35,092 bases of DNA from Scytonematopsis contorta HA4267-MV1 (GCA_019359035.1 JAHHIC010000003.1:1-35092); one strand, 5' to 3'. Counted from the stretch's first letter, positions 7,391 to 16,153 are shown. Notes: a model not told the origin generated them from the letters alone. Made by a program: numbers and translations.

Positions 7391-10300
7391 ATGCCAAAAC
7401 ACAGTACAAACCACGATAAAGCAAGAAACGAAAACCTTGTAATTACTGCATGGGTCATTACCACCTTATGTAGCATTTATAGCCCTATACTGCTTTCACT
7501 ACCCCCTCAATCCGCTCCGACTGCACTTAATTCTCAATTCAAAAGACCTAACTACCTTACAGAAGCCGAGTACCGGGAGCTAGCGGTAAATAGCGCCATC
7601 CACCCCGAAATAATCGAGCGTAACTTCCTCCACATAGAAGGTGACACCGTTTACGAGTACTTGTTCTTCTCCGACCAAATCCCCCGCAAGAACGCAGGGA
7701 GGGTAACAGATGGCTTTTTAAAGCAGTACTCACACGCTTCTTTAGGTGGGCTATGGATTTCTGGACTTGACCCCCAAAACAACTGGGAACCGATGCAGTG
7801 GGGGCGATTTAAGCCCACAGAAGCGCGTATTAACGACAAGGGTAAACCCGTCAAATACGAGTCGCCACCCAAAACGCCCAACCGGGTAGCTTATTTTGAA
7901 GTCACCGAAGCTGTATGGGATGAAATCTGTAAAAAGTACAACATTAAGCGCTATCATTCGCCCTTGATGTCGCGTTTGAAAGACAAGCAGCACCTAACAG
8001 CAGAATTTTGGATATGGGTAATTCTCCACCCGGAAATCCCCATAATCCTGTGCGAGGGGGAGAAAAAAGCCGCTTGTTTGTTAAGCCAAGGGTATGTCGC
8101 GATTGCTGTTCCTGGTATCTGGGGTGGACGTGTTGGTAAAAAAGACATTGACGAACGTTTGCACCCCGACTTGCTGCCACTAGCACAACCGGGACGCGAG
8201 TTTATCATCCTTTTTGATTACGAAACTGAATTTAGAACTAGATGGTCGGTCTTTCAAGCGACCGTTCGTACTGGTAAGGCAATTGAGGCTGCTGGCTGTA
8301 CTTGTTCCGTTGCACAACTACCAGGACCAGAGAAAGGTGTAGATGATTTTGTGGTTGCTCATGGTAAAAAAGCACCAGAACAGCTGAACCGAGTCATTAA
8401 TGACGCAATTTGCCTTAAAGATTACCAGGACTCTTTTTACCTTAGCTACAGGGGGTTAAGCAAGAGATATACCCCAGATGTTACGGTCAATGTTAAGTTC
8501 TTATCCCATGCTCTGGGTATAAAAAATCAAGACGACAAGCCAAGTGACCCTATTCCCTATCTCCCCATATCCAAGCGGACTATGAAGTCCGATTCTGACA
8601 CTTACTTACCCTTCCTTCCTCCCCCTCCCCCATCCCTAAAAGAACTAATTCGTACTCCCTACATAGTACTTCCATCAAGCGGAACTGTTGTACTACTTAG
8701 CGGCATGGGTACGGGTAAGACAAAGATTTTGGTGGATTTTCGGCGTATAAACCCCGATGTAAGATTCCTCAGTATCGGACATCGGGTTAATTTACTCAAA
8801 AACCTAGCTCTTCGCTTGAAAACAGAAATGTACTCCGCACTCGATTACGGGGATTTAGCCAAAGCGTCTGCCTTGAGCATTACCATCGACAGCTTGCACA
8901 AACTAAATACCGCATCCCTCAAATATGGATGTGTATTTATTGACGAAGCTTGCCAGTTTCTAACGCACCTATTGCACAGTAAAACCTGTAAGGAATATAG
9001 AGCGCAGATATTAGAGGTACTGGAATATATCGTGTATAACGCCAAACTGCTAGTCATTGCTGACGCCCATATGGACGACAAAACAATAGACTTCTTTATG
9101 GCTATGCGTCCACCCGGAGAAATACCCTACATCATCAAAAACAAATATTTAGGTGGGGGACGTACTGTTTACCTGTACGAGGGGAATAACGTGAGTGCCC
9201 TAGTTGCCCAAATTTCTGCACACCTGATGGCTGGTAAAAAAGTGATGGTAGTTTCCAGTTCCAAAAGGTTCGTAAAGCAACTTGAATGTTTATTAACAAT
9301 GCCATTAAAGAAGCTACCAGATGATGAATTGGTTGAGAAAGAGGAAAAAGATAGTTCAAATAAACTCATTGTATGGTCTATTCATTCTGAGAATTCGGGT
9401 AGTGAGGAAAATGTTGCTTTTATTAAGGACATAACCCACGAAGTAAAAAACGTGGATGCCCTTATCGTGTCCCCCAGCTTGGGTACGGGAGTAGATATTG
9501 CTGAGTATCATTTTGATGCTGTATTTGGTGCTTTTTACGCATGTTCCCAAGCTGCAACTGATTGTGCCCAACAACTGCATCGCTACCGTCCAAATGTACC
9601 ACTTCATATTTGGGTGTCTCCCAGACCTATTGGAGGGTATAAGGAGACCAATGCCAGCAAAATTAAAGAGAGGATGCTGCAAACCAACGACATAACAGCC
9701 TTCCTAATACGGATTAACAGGGAAACAGGTAAGCGAGGTGTAGAAAAAGATTGGGCGCTGGACGCATACTGCAAAATCCTAGCAGCCAGAAACCGCTCTA
9801 TTAATAACTTGCGGGCTGATTTGTACGACCTGTTAACATCTATGGGTTACACACTTGTACGGATGGGTGATGCCCCAGATGAAACAGCCTCCGAGGATAT
9901 GAAAAAAGCGGGTATCGCCTTAGATGAAGCCCACTACGAAGGGGTTGCTAACTCCAAGCCTATTACCGAGACTGAGTACCGTAATTATCAAAATCAAGAT
10001 TACATTGACCCACTAGCAATTTTGTCGTGCGAGAAATTCCGTATTAAGGAAGCTTACGGGATGGACGTTACTCCTGAACTGGTAGCAAAAGACGACAAGG
10101 GTGGATTAATTAAGAGAATTATCGCCCTGGAGGCTGTGTTATCCGAGTCCGAGGGCACAATTCCTGACCCCAAAAACGGTAAGCTGTACCCCCTACCCCC
10201 CAAAATTGTGGCTGACAAAGACCGGGCTGAGCGGTCGAACTTGCGATTATGTTTTGACTGGAAGAACCATTCTGCTGTTTGGTTGGCTCTTTCAACTTTG

Positions 10301-11242
10301 GGAGTACCGGGTATCGTCAAACGTTTGGTTGATGGGCAGTCAATATGTGCTACTGACCCCGACTTGGTAAAGATGACAAAAATTGCCCTCGCTTGTTCTG
10401 TCCACATAAAACCCATTCTTGGGTTCACAGTTCCGGACGATTGCCAACCAATTTGGTTACTGGGAACGTTGCTTGACCATTTTGGACTAAAACAAACAGA
10501 CCATAAAGAGGGACCCAAGGGCAAACAAGTTAAGTATTACTCGTTGTGCGAAAAAGAACTGGACTTTGCGCGTCAAGTAATTGCTTACCGTAAACAGAAG
10601 CGTGACATTAAAGAGGAAAAAGCGCGACGAGAGGCTGAAGAACAAGCGCGTCATCAGGCTTTTTTGGCAGTCCAGTATAGGGATAGAACAAAAGACAATC
10701 CCGTATCCACACCGAACACTAATGCTATGGGGAACCCATTAGGGGAGGGGGTGAATACCAAAAACCAAGACGTATCCACACCGAACACTAATGCTATGGA
10801 GAGCCCAATAGGGGAGGGGGTGAATACCAATAATCCCGTATCCACACCGAACACTAATGCTATGGAGAACCCAATAGGGGAGGGGGTGAATACCAATAAT
10901 CCCGTATCCACACCGAACACTAATGCTATGGAGAACCCAATAGGGGAGGGGGTGGATACCAAAGGGAAAGAGCCTGAACCTCCCTCGGAGCCACAGATTG
11001 GGGATGATTTGGAACCCCTTGACGGTGACCCCACTCCTATAGACACCTGTGTGGAACAACTAAGAGCAGGAATTAAACAGGGGGTTGAAACTGTAAAAGC
11101 TCTCTTTAAGAGTTGGGGGGAGGATAGACGATGGTGCGCGGTGTTTCGGCTTGAGAAAATTGCGGAGTCAGAAAAGCTAATACTGGAGCAAATGATACCT
11201 GATTTCTATACGTGGATGGGTGAACCTTTTAGTTCAACCTAA
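7391..11242 (+). CDS. Plasmid replication protein, CyRepA1-like (DUF3854 plus helicase)
   Basis: 1283 residues from the ATG at 7391, chosen over the GTG at 7352 because AGGAG sits 8 bases upstream of it. The N-terminal DUF3854 region is a TOPRIM-like primase domain with LCEGEKK at residues 220-226. A superfamily 2-type helicase follows, with Walker A GMGTGKT at 438-444 and Walker B IDEA at 517-520. A region with a DNA-binding look (about 985-1080) precedes a charged helix. Four copies of a 22-23-residue repeat (VSTPNTNAM...GEGV) lie at 10703-10969, before an acidic segment and a C-terminal domain. Cyanobacterial plasmid proteins with this architecture are called CyRepA and can support autonomous replication. 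It is the only replication initiator candidate here. Confidence 0.88.
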   Translation: MPKHSTNHDKARNENLVITAWVITTLCSIYSPILLSLPPQSAPTALNSQFKRPNYLTEAEYRELAVNSAIHPEIIERNFLHIEGDTVYEYLFFSDQIPRKNAGRVTDGFLKQYSHASLGGLWISGLDPQNNWEPMQWGRFKPTEARINDKGKPVKYESPPKTPNRVAYFEVTEAVWDEICKKYNIKRYHSPLMSRLKDKQHLTAEFWIWVILHPEIPIILCEGEKKAACLLSQGYVAIAVPGIWGGRVGKKDIDERLHPDLLPLAQPGREFIILFDYETEFRTRWSVFQATVRTGKAIEAAGCTCSVAQLPGPEKGVDDFVVAHGKKAPEQLNRVINDAICLKDYQDSFYLSYRGLSKRYTPDVTVNVKFLSHALGIKNQDDKPSDPIPYLPISKRTMKSDSDTYLPFLPPPPPSLKELIRTPYIVLPSSGTVVLLSGMGTGKTKILVDFRRINPDVRFLSIGHRVNLLKNLALRLKTEMYSALDYGDLAKASALSITIDSLHKLNTASLKYGCVFIDEACQFLTHLLHSKTCKEYRAQILEVLEYIVYNAKLLVIADAHMDDKTIDFFMAMRPPGEIPYIIKNKYLGGGRTVYLYEGNNVSALVAQISAHLMAGKKVMVVSSSKRFVKQLECLLTMPLKKLPDDELVEKEEKDSSNKLIVWSIHSENSGSEENVAFIKDITHEVKNVDALIVSPSLGTGVDIAEYHFDAVFGAFYACSQAATDCAQQLHRYRPNVPLHIWVSPRPIGGYKETNASKIKERMLQTNDITAFLIRINRETGKRGVEKDWALDAYCKILAARNRSINNLRADLYDLLTSMGYTLVRMGDAPDETASEDMKKAGIALDEAHYEGVANSKPITETEYRNYQNQDYIDPLAILSCEKFRIKEAYGMDVTPELVAKDDKGGLIKRIIALEAVLSESEGTIPDPKNGKLYPLPPKIVADKDRAERSNLRLCFDWKNHSAVWLALSTLGVPGIVKRLVDGQSICATDPDLVKMTKIALACSVHIKPILGFTVPDDCQPIWLLGTLLDHFGLKQTDHKEGPKGKQVKYYSLCEKELDFARQVIAYRKQKRDIKEEKARREAEEQARHQAFLAVQYRDRTKDNPVSTPNTNAMGNPLGEGVNTKNQDVSTPNTNAMESPIGEGVNTNNPVSTPNTNAMENPIGEGVNTNNPVSTPNTNAMENPIGEGVDTKGKEPEPPSEPQIGDDLEPLDGDPTPIDTCVEQLRAGIKQGVETVKALFKSWGEDRRWCAVFRLEKIAESEKLILEQMIPDFYTWMGEPFSST
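10703..10969 (+). repeat. Four tandem 66-69-bp in-frame repeats within the Rep gene
   Basis: Units begin GTATCCACACCGAACACTAA at 10703, 10772, 10838 and 10904, so the first is 69 bp and the others 66 bp. Units 2-4 are almost identical at DNA level. They encode a hydrophilic VSTPNTNAM/GEGV repeat, likely a flexible linker. The near-identity points to recent expansion by slippage or unequal recombination. Confidence 0.9.
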
Positions 11243-11321
11243 TTTCTAATGCCCCACCGACGTAATTGCCAGTCGAGTAAGCGACTTGGTACAGTTTGTG
11301 CTGTTCAAAATTAGGAGCGAA

Positions 11322-11387
11322 TGGTGCTATAGTCATCAGTAGGTGAACACCTATCAACACTTATGGGCAAGATACATCTAGGTGCTA
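11322..11387. promoter_or_regulatory. TAGGTG-type repeats, candidate operator of the RHH gene at 11469
   Basis: A 14-bp palindrome TAGGTG-AA-CACCTA lies at 11340-11353, flanked by TAGGTGCTA at 11379-11387 and the related TGGTGCTA at 11322-11329. These sit in the 226-base gap between the Rep gene and the small RHH gene. Multiple half-sites upstream of a ribbon-helix-helix gene are the usual autoregulatory layout. Confidence 0.45.
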
Positions 11388-11468
11388 AATTTTAAAGCAT
11401 CTGTTCTTCTTTGTTATAAGATTGGATAATTGTAAATGTCGTAAAGCATTTATTGTTGAGCGCTTATT

Positions 11469-11639
11469 GTGCCATCTAAAAAACCGTCTATAACTATTCG
11501 AGTAAGTGATTCCGAGTATGAAGTCCTGAAGGATTGGGCAGACAGCGAATATCGCACTGTTGCCGGACTGGTGTTAGCCCTAACTAAAAAAGCGGTTGAT
11601 GACTATAGAAAAAGACACGACAATAAGGAAAGTGCATGA
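11469..11639 (+). CDS. Small ribbon-helix-helix protein, first of a four-gene micro-operon
   Basis: 56 residues from a GTG start. KKPSITIRVSDSEYEVLKDW followed by RTVAGLVLALTKKAVDDY matches the strand-helix-helix plan of CopG-type repressors. The GTG is used because an in-frame stop lies 10 bases upstream and no ATG is available. Its stop overlaps the next ATG by 4 bases (ATGA). The TAGGTG repeats upstream are a plausible operator. It could regulate itself and perhaps the replication gene that ends 226 bases before. Confidence 0.65.
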   Translation: MPSKKPSITIRVSDSEYEVLKDWADSEYRTVAGLVLALTKKAVDDYRKRHDNKESA

Positions 11640-11848
11640 AATCGGGAAACAGACCGGACGATGATATAAAACGTTCCAAAGGTAAATTTGATTTTGTAAA
11701 CGACCCAAGACAGTGGTCAATCGCGGCAAGTGAGGCAAATTGTAGGAAACTAGCCAAAGCAAAAGGTAAGCGGCTGGTCGAAATTATCGACACCGAAGAT
11801 GATTTATTACCAATAGTTTGTATTTTTGAGGACTATAAAAATGAGTGA
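11636..11848 (+). CDS. Small unknown protein, micro-operon gene 2
   Basis: 70 residues, MKSGNRPDDDIKRSKGKFDF... ending CIFEDYKNE. No domain recognised; the N-terminus is basic and the middle (EANCRKLAKAKGKRLVEIID) is helical. The start overlaps the RHH gene stop (ATGA) and the stop overlaps the next start (ATGAGTGA), so translation is coupled on both sides. Unbroken coupling is the best evidence that it is a real gene. Confidence 0.6.
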   Translation: MKSGNRPDDDIKRSKGKFDFVNDPRQWSIAASEANCRKLAKAKGKRLVEIIDTEDDLLPIVCIFEDYKNE

Positions 11849-12083
11849 AGCAGCAACTTTAATACCAGTAAGCACCATCATTTCAATGTTGAGCGCTATC
11901 AATGACCGTGATTGGTCACGATTTAAAGAGCTTGAGCGAGAGTTTGTCAATCAAAATGGCATAGAGGTGTGGGAAGACGTTTTTAATTTCCGTGTCCTAC
12001 CCGCGCTCGACAAAGAATTAAATAGATGGTTTTTGATTCAGAAATGCAGCACAGGAATTAAGTCGGTGAAGGTTGTGGGATGA
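11841..12083 (+). CDS. Small unknown helical protein, micro-operon gene 3
   Basis: 80 residues from the ATG at 11841, which overlaps the previous stop; an in-frame ATG at 11826 is less likely. It contains two probable amphipathic helices (TLIPVSTIISMLSAIND and DRDWSRFKELEREFVN) and a C-terminal segment ending GIKSVKVVG. Not recognised. It overlaps gene 4 by 4 bases. Confidence 0.6.
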   Translation: MSEAATLIPVSTIISMLSAINDRDWSRFKELEREFVNQNGIEVWEDVFNFRVLPALDKELNRWFLIQKCSTGIKSVKVVG

Positions 12084-12253
12084 TTGACCAACGTCAGATT
12101 ACGATGATAGCAGCATCACATGCATCCAATGGGGAAGTTGATTGTGGTCAATTAGCTAATACTGATTTTTTGGCTTATGACCCAGTTACTATCCCAAAAA
12201 TTCCAAAAAATGGAACAGTAAACTTAATTAATTGGACTTGGGGTGGTTTATAA
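12080..12253 (+). CDS. Very small unknown protein, micro-operon gene 4
   Basis: 57 residues, MIDQRQITMIAASHASNGEV... ending NLINWTWGGL. The ATG overlaps the stop of gene 3 (ATGA), and the gene runs 6 bases into the end of the convergent relaxase gene. No family recognised; the middle resembles a short beta-rich domain. Its reality rests on the coupling pattern. Confidence 0.5.
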   Translation: MIDQRQITMIAASHASNGEVDCGQLANTDFLAYDPVTIPKIPKNGTVNLINWTWGGL

Positions 12254-13963
12254 CTCAATCCCCTTGGATTGTTGCTTGTTTTCCACTTGCTTGTTACGCA
12301 GTCTCTCTAACAATTCCAAATTCCAATCTTTCTGTTGACAATTAGCGCTCGAAGCTTCGGGCAATAACTCAGTGAACGCCTGTACTAACTCCGAGTCATC
12401 TTTACCACAGGCAATTATCACGGATTGGACTGACTGTAAATATTCAAGGGGTAAACTCTTGGGGCTGTCAGCTGCTAAATACAAAGTTCGCGGTGGTGTT
12501 TTCTCGTGTGGCTTATCCGTTCGGTCGATATCAAGCTGAACAATTGATAATGCCTCGATTGGTGACTTACAAACTACGACCCGCTGGATATCGTCAGTTG
12601 GTTGACCCCAGTATTTGACGTAAAACCAACCCTTATCCCGTTTCGTCCCTCTCGCATATCCCATAAAATCGTTATTTTCCCCTTTAGTCCCTCGCAAGAA
12701 CGCCCCGCTGGTTTCAGAATCCAGGTTTTTCATCACAAACACAGCATTTTGGTTGTTGTCCGCGTATACCCTTCCTCCTTTATATAGAAGCTCCACAAGG
12801 TCAGACCGCAGTCCCCGTTTTTGGGTGAGGTAATTATGTACTAAAGTCCAATTAGAAGGGTTTGCTTGTGGTAGTTCAAACTGGGGTGTGGGTTCTGTTT
12901 CAATTGCCTTAAGAGCTTGTTGTTCGCCATAGCTCCGTCCTGCCCGTATCGCCCCTTCTTCCCCAAAACGGTCACTCAACCAAGCGACTGCTTGTTTAAA
13001 ATTGCACTGGTTGACATGCATCACCAGGTCAATTGCCCCTCCCCCACCAAAATTCTGGGACGGGTGGAAGTCGTACCACTTGGAATTATCTATATTAATG
13101 ACGTGATTTTCTCCCCGTAGTTGATTATCACCCGATTTTTGAGTTAATCCCAACTGCCAAGCCACCGAATGAAGCGGTAAGTCCCGTAACTGGTCAACTT
13201 GTAGCTGTAAATGTTGGACTTGTATTTTTAGTTGTTCGTTCTCAAGAGCGAGCTTTTTGGCAGTTGTTTCCATCTCGGACTTACGCTTGACTGCCCTGTC
13301 CCTATCTGCGGACTTGGCTATGAGTTGTTCTCTAGATAATTTGTTGGCTTCCAGGTCGCGACCGGATTCGACAATAGAGTAAAAGTCTTTTATATCCTGA
13401 TGTTTGGCTACACTCCCCTTGATGCCTCTCTCCAGTTCCAGTTCGGACATCGCGTTGTGGTAATTGTCCTGGAAGGCTTGCATTTTCTTACGACCATCAA
13501 AGAAGTGGTTACACCTAAGTTGTCCTTTTTCGTCCAGCGGTACTAGATATGCGTGCAGGTGGGGGGTTGCCTCATCGAGATGGAGTTCTGCGCGTACAAT
13601 GCGGTCGCCATAAGTAGACTGTAACCAAGAGACGTTTGCATCCACCCATTTATCAAGACGCTCCTGCTCGTAATATCCAGCCCTTAGTGGGTCGTCTGGA
13701 CGGTAGTACTGGGGCGATGCAGTTAGGAGAACTTCGACCGCGTAAACAGCATCAGTTCTGATTTTGCGCTTTTGTTCGTGCTGTTCAATAAAAGCATCTA
13801 CCAACTGTTCTAATGTTTTTTCTGGGTCGGTGCTACCAATCAGCCGGATATTTTGTTTGGACGAATCAGCGTTGGGGGTCTCTTTCTTTCTGGCAGTATG
13901 TGACTCAGATAATGCGAGGTCTGCTTTTTTGAGTTTTTTGATTCGCGCTATGGCGTAGGACAT
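12248..13963 (-). CDS. mobV: MobV-family relaxase fused to a primase-like C-terminus
   Basis: 571 residues. The N-terminal half is a MobV (Pre/Mob) relaxase: motif I region SHTARKKETPNAD (H22, R25, N31) and the metal-binding HLDEATPHLH at residues 128-137. MobV enzymes nick one strand at oriT and covalently escort it during mobilisation. After a coiled-coil linker (about 200-265), the C-terminal half looks primase-like: HVINIDNSKWYDFHPSQ and GGGGAIDLVMHV match a zinc-less CHC2-type domain, then a DUF3991-like segment (LVHNYLTQKRGLRSDLVE), then a TOPRIM-like segment (VVVCKSPIEALSIVQLD). Fusion would let the relaxase prime the transferred strand in the recipient (inference). No clear ribosome binding site precedes the ATG. 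Confidence 0.9.
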   Translation of the reverse strand: MSYAIARIKKLKKADLALSESHTARKKETPNADSSKQNIRLIGSTDPEKTLEQLVDAFIEQHEQKRKIRTDAVYAVEVLLTASPQYYRPDDPLRAGYYEQERLDKWVDANVSWLQSTYGDRIVRAELHLDEATPHLHAYLVPLDEKGQLRCNHFFDGRKKMQAFQDNYHNAMSELELERGIKGSVAKHQDIKDFYSIVESGRDLEANKLSREQLIAKSADRDRAVKRKSEMETTAKKLALENEQLKIQVQHLQLQVDQLRDLPLHSVAWQLGLTQKSGDNQLRGENHVINIDNSKWYDFHPSQNFGGGGAIDLVMHVNQCNFKQAVAWLSDRFGEEGAIRAGRSYGEQQALKAIETEPTPQFELPQANPSNWTLVHNYLTQKRGLRSDLVELLYKGGRVYADNNQNAVFVMKNLDSETSGAFLRGTKGENNDFMGYARGTKRDKGWFYVKYWGQPTDDIQRVVVCKSPIEALSIVQLDIDRTDKPHEKTPPRTLYLAADSPKSLPLEYLQSVQSVIIACGKDDSELVQAFTELLPEASSANCQQKDWNLELLERLRNKQVENKQQSKGIEL

Positions 13964-14397
13964 ATTTAGAAGTAATCATAGTTTTTATGGTGTTACTGAT
14001 TGGTGGTTTGATTAACAAGGGCATCCAAGCGAGTCCCCTTCTTCCTTATTCAAAGATGATTGGGAGTTGACGGGATATCTCTCTACTTACCCCGAAGGGG
14101 CGAACGGAGGTTATTTGTGATGAGCGCCAGCGAGGCATGGCGTAAGCCACCCGGAGGGCAAATAACCGTAGTGAGTACGACTATTTCATACCCCTACCCG
14201 AAATCCCCTTTCCGGTAGTCGGGGTGTGCAGGTTTGGCACAAATTTGGTGCAATTACTACACAATTTGTTTGCCCATATTGGATGACAGTTCAGGGTGGT
14301 TGGTTTTACTCTGGGTGCAATTAATGGGGAATAACTGTGGCGATTTGTGTGGTTGTTGAGCCAATATGGTGCGGTAGTTTTTTGACGATTAAATTGC
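13964..14397. other. 434-bp divergent region between mobV and parM; probable oriT and parM promoter
   Basis: No gene is supported. It contains a short CCCC-GAA-GGGG hairpin (14090-14100), the larger inverted repeat at 14109-14167, another imperfect hairpin around 14190-14226 (CCCCTACC/GGTAGTCGGGG), two GGTGCAATTA copies near 14245 and 14315, and the pair CCATATTGG/CCAATATGG. MobV origins of transfer normally lie directly upstream of the relaxase gene. Confidence 0.6.
14090..14167. other. Candidate origin of transfer (oriT)
   Basis: GGTTATTTG (14109-14117) pairs with CAAATAACC (14159-14167) around a GC-rich insert containing an inner CGCC/GGCG stem (14125-14142). The short hairpin CCCC-GAA-GGGG lies just before it. 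It sits 130-200 bases upstream of the relaxase start. Nested inverted repeats beside a relaxase gene are the normal form of an oriT; the nick site itself was not identified. Confidence 0.45.
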
Positions 14398-15690
14398 ATG
14401 ACCGACATCTATATAAGTGTGGACGTGGGAGGCTCACAAACCAAGATTATTTACCAAAAAAGTGGCGACTCTAAACCCAATTATTTGCTCCTGCCACCAG
14501 AGTTGGAGGAGATTTCTCAAACCAAACTGGATAATTACATGGCGCGTTTGGGATGGATTGGTAGCCCACATCCCGACCAACAATTATGGGTTGTGTGGAA
14601 TGAGCGCGTGGTGGTGTTGGGGGATTTTGCGTCTAAGTTTGACCCCCAAGACCGTCTGGGGGAACTTAAATATGAAAACGCTTTGTGGAAGGTGCTGGGG
14701 GTAATTGGGCTGATTGTAGAAACCAACAATATAAGAGTTCCGCCTAAAAAGCCCCTATCGGTAGAATTGGCGTTGCTTCTTCCTTGGAATGAGTACAACG
14801 ACCGAAAGAAATTTGAGGAACAATTGCGTAAAATGCTGGCTGGTTTCCAGGTACGCTCGACTGCATTAAAGGTAAATTTGTCACGCTTTTTGTGTCGTCC
14901 GGAAGGTGGGGGTTTGGCAGCGGTACGAATTAAGCAAGAAGGAATAGACTGGTTGCGCTCTTTACAACTGGGTGTACTGATGTTCGGTCACAGGAATACG
15001 ACTATTCTTTACTTCGACCGAGGACAGTTAAAACTGGGAGATAGTCCCCTGTTGGGTTTTGCGAATATGTTGGATATGGTTATTGAGATGACGAGCGGTT
15101 TAGACAGAGAGCGTTTGGCTGATGCGATATTTAAAGCACGTCATGCTGCACTTGAAGAAATCTATAGCGCGGATTTTAATAACACCCGTCACCCCAAATG
15201 GGTTGAAGCCGCATCCATTAAAGCTTTAGCTACTGCCAAAGACCAAAATCTCAGGGATAAGGAAATTCAAGATATTGGTAATGCAATTAAGGTAGCGACG
15301 GCTGAGTATTGGGACAAATTGGAGCGGTGGATGAGTCGGGTTTTACCAAAAGAGCTAGACGAAATGATTATTGGTGGGGGTGCAGCTTATCATGTTGAGC
15401 CAGAACTGGAGAATTACTTTAATTGCCAACCCAAAACAGATACTGAGTACAGTTCTAGTAGTTATAGTTACGGCAGCCCAGGGAAAAAAATTAGAGTTGA
15501 GGGATACCGAAGAAAATCAGGCAACAAACACTTTACACCAATGATTTGGGGCAGTGGTATGACCAAGGTGGTTAAACAAACTTTTAATTTGGAAAAACAG
15601 CAGTTTGGGGAACAGTGTATAGATTCTAGGCTTGTGGACTGCTTTGGGTTATTTGATTATTTGGTGGGGTTGGGTTCCGGCAATGAGTAG
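14398..15690 (+). CDS. parM: ParM-like actin-family plasmid segregation ATPase
   Basis: 430 residues with the actin/Hsp70 ATPase plan. Phosphate-1 motif DVGGSQTK is at residues 9-16. The phosphate-2 region is GHRNTT at 197-202, preceded by LMF, so the aspartate usually two residues before the glycine is missing; cyanobacterial ParM-like proteins often carry this variant, to my recollection. The adenosine motif IIGGGAAY ends at 331. ParM polymers push plasmid copies apart when capped by ParR bound to the centromere. It overlaps parR by 8 bases. No strong ribosome binding site is seen; a TTGACG box lies just upstream. Confidence 0.85.
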   Translation: MTDIYISVDVGGSQTKIIYQKSGDSKPNYLLLPPELEEISQTKLDNYMARLGWIGSPHPDQQLWVVWNERVVVLGDFASKFDPQDRLGELKYENALWKVLGVIGLIVETNNIRVPPKKPLSVELALLLPWNEYNDRKKFEEQLRKMLAGFQVRSTALKVNLSRFLCRPEGGGLAAVRIKQEGIDWLRSLQLGVLMFGHRNTTILYFDRGQLKLGDSPLLGFANMLDMVIEMTSGLDRERLADAIFKARHAALEEIYSADFNNTRHPKWVEAASIKALATAKDQNLRDKEIQDIGNAIKVATAEYWDKLERWMSRVLPKELDEMIIGGGAAYHVEPELENYFNCQPKTDTEYSSSSYSYGSPGKKIRVEGYRRKSGNKHFTPMIWGSGMTKVVKQTFNLEKQQFGEQCIDSRLVDCFGLFDYLVGLGSGNE

Positions 15691-16153
15691 AACCAAACGC
15701 ATGCGTGTTTCTTTAAGTCTTCGTCTGCAACCCTACTCTGGTGACCCAATGGCGGAGGTTGCTGAGTATTTGAATTCTTTGTCCAAGGATGAAGTTAACC
15801 GGAAGGTGGCAGATATTTTGGTGGCTGCTTTACTGCCAATTGCCCGTTACCACAGTGGTCAGTATACGCCAGAACAATTGCGCTTCGCTTGTTGGGAGGC
15901 TGCTGATTCTCTAAACAAGCACGGCAGTAATATGCGCTTGGCTTTGGGGGTGGAACAACCGCAGTTTGCACTACCGCAACAAGTTATGCCAACAGCGAGC
16001 GTTATGGTGAATAAATTGGAGAGTGTGACCAGCGGATATGTGACTGAATCCGAGTCCGAAACTATAGAGGAAACACAATCGGAGTTGAGACCAACTTCCT
16101 TGGTTCAAGGTAAGGCTTCGTCGTCCGATTTGGATAGTCTTTTTGGGGATTAG
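15683..16153 (+). CDS. parR: ParR-like centromere-binding adaptor
   Basis: 156 residues from the ATG at 15683, which sits inside the end of parM (ATGAGTAG), implying coupled translation. The N-terminal strand (KRMRVSLSLRLQPYSGD) followed by two helices (PMAEVAEYLNSLSKDEVNRK) fits the ribbon-helix-helix fold of ParR. After a low-complexity acidic linker the protein ends SSSDLDSLFGD; ParR proteins typically carry such a short C-terminal peptide that docks on the ParM filament tip. An upstream in-frame ATG at 15632 lies deep within parM and is unlikely. The TGATTCAG repeats just downstream are a candidate binding site. Confidence 0.75.
   Translation: MSRTKRMRVSLSLRLQPYSGDPMAEVAEYLNSLSKDEVNRKVADILVAALLPIARYHSGQYTPEQLRFACWEAADSLNKHGSNMRLALGVEQPQFALPQQVMPTASVMVNKLESVTSGYVTESESETIEETQSELRPTSLVQGKASSSDLDSLFGD

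Noticed and set aside
10054-10524. A 156-codon minus-strand frame inside the replication gene
   Set aside because: Antisense to well-supported coding sequence, with low-complexity composition and no start signal.
10703-10969. Regular repeats resembling a CRISPR array
   Set aside because: The units are tandem with no unique spacers and lie in frame within the replication gene.
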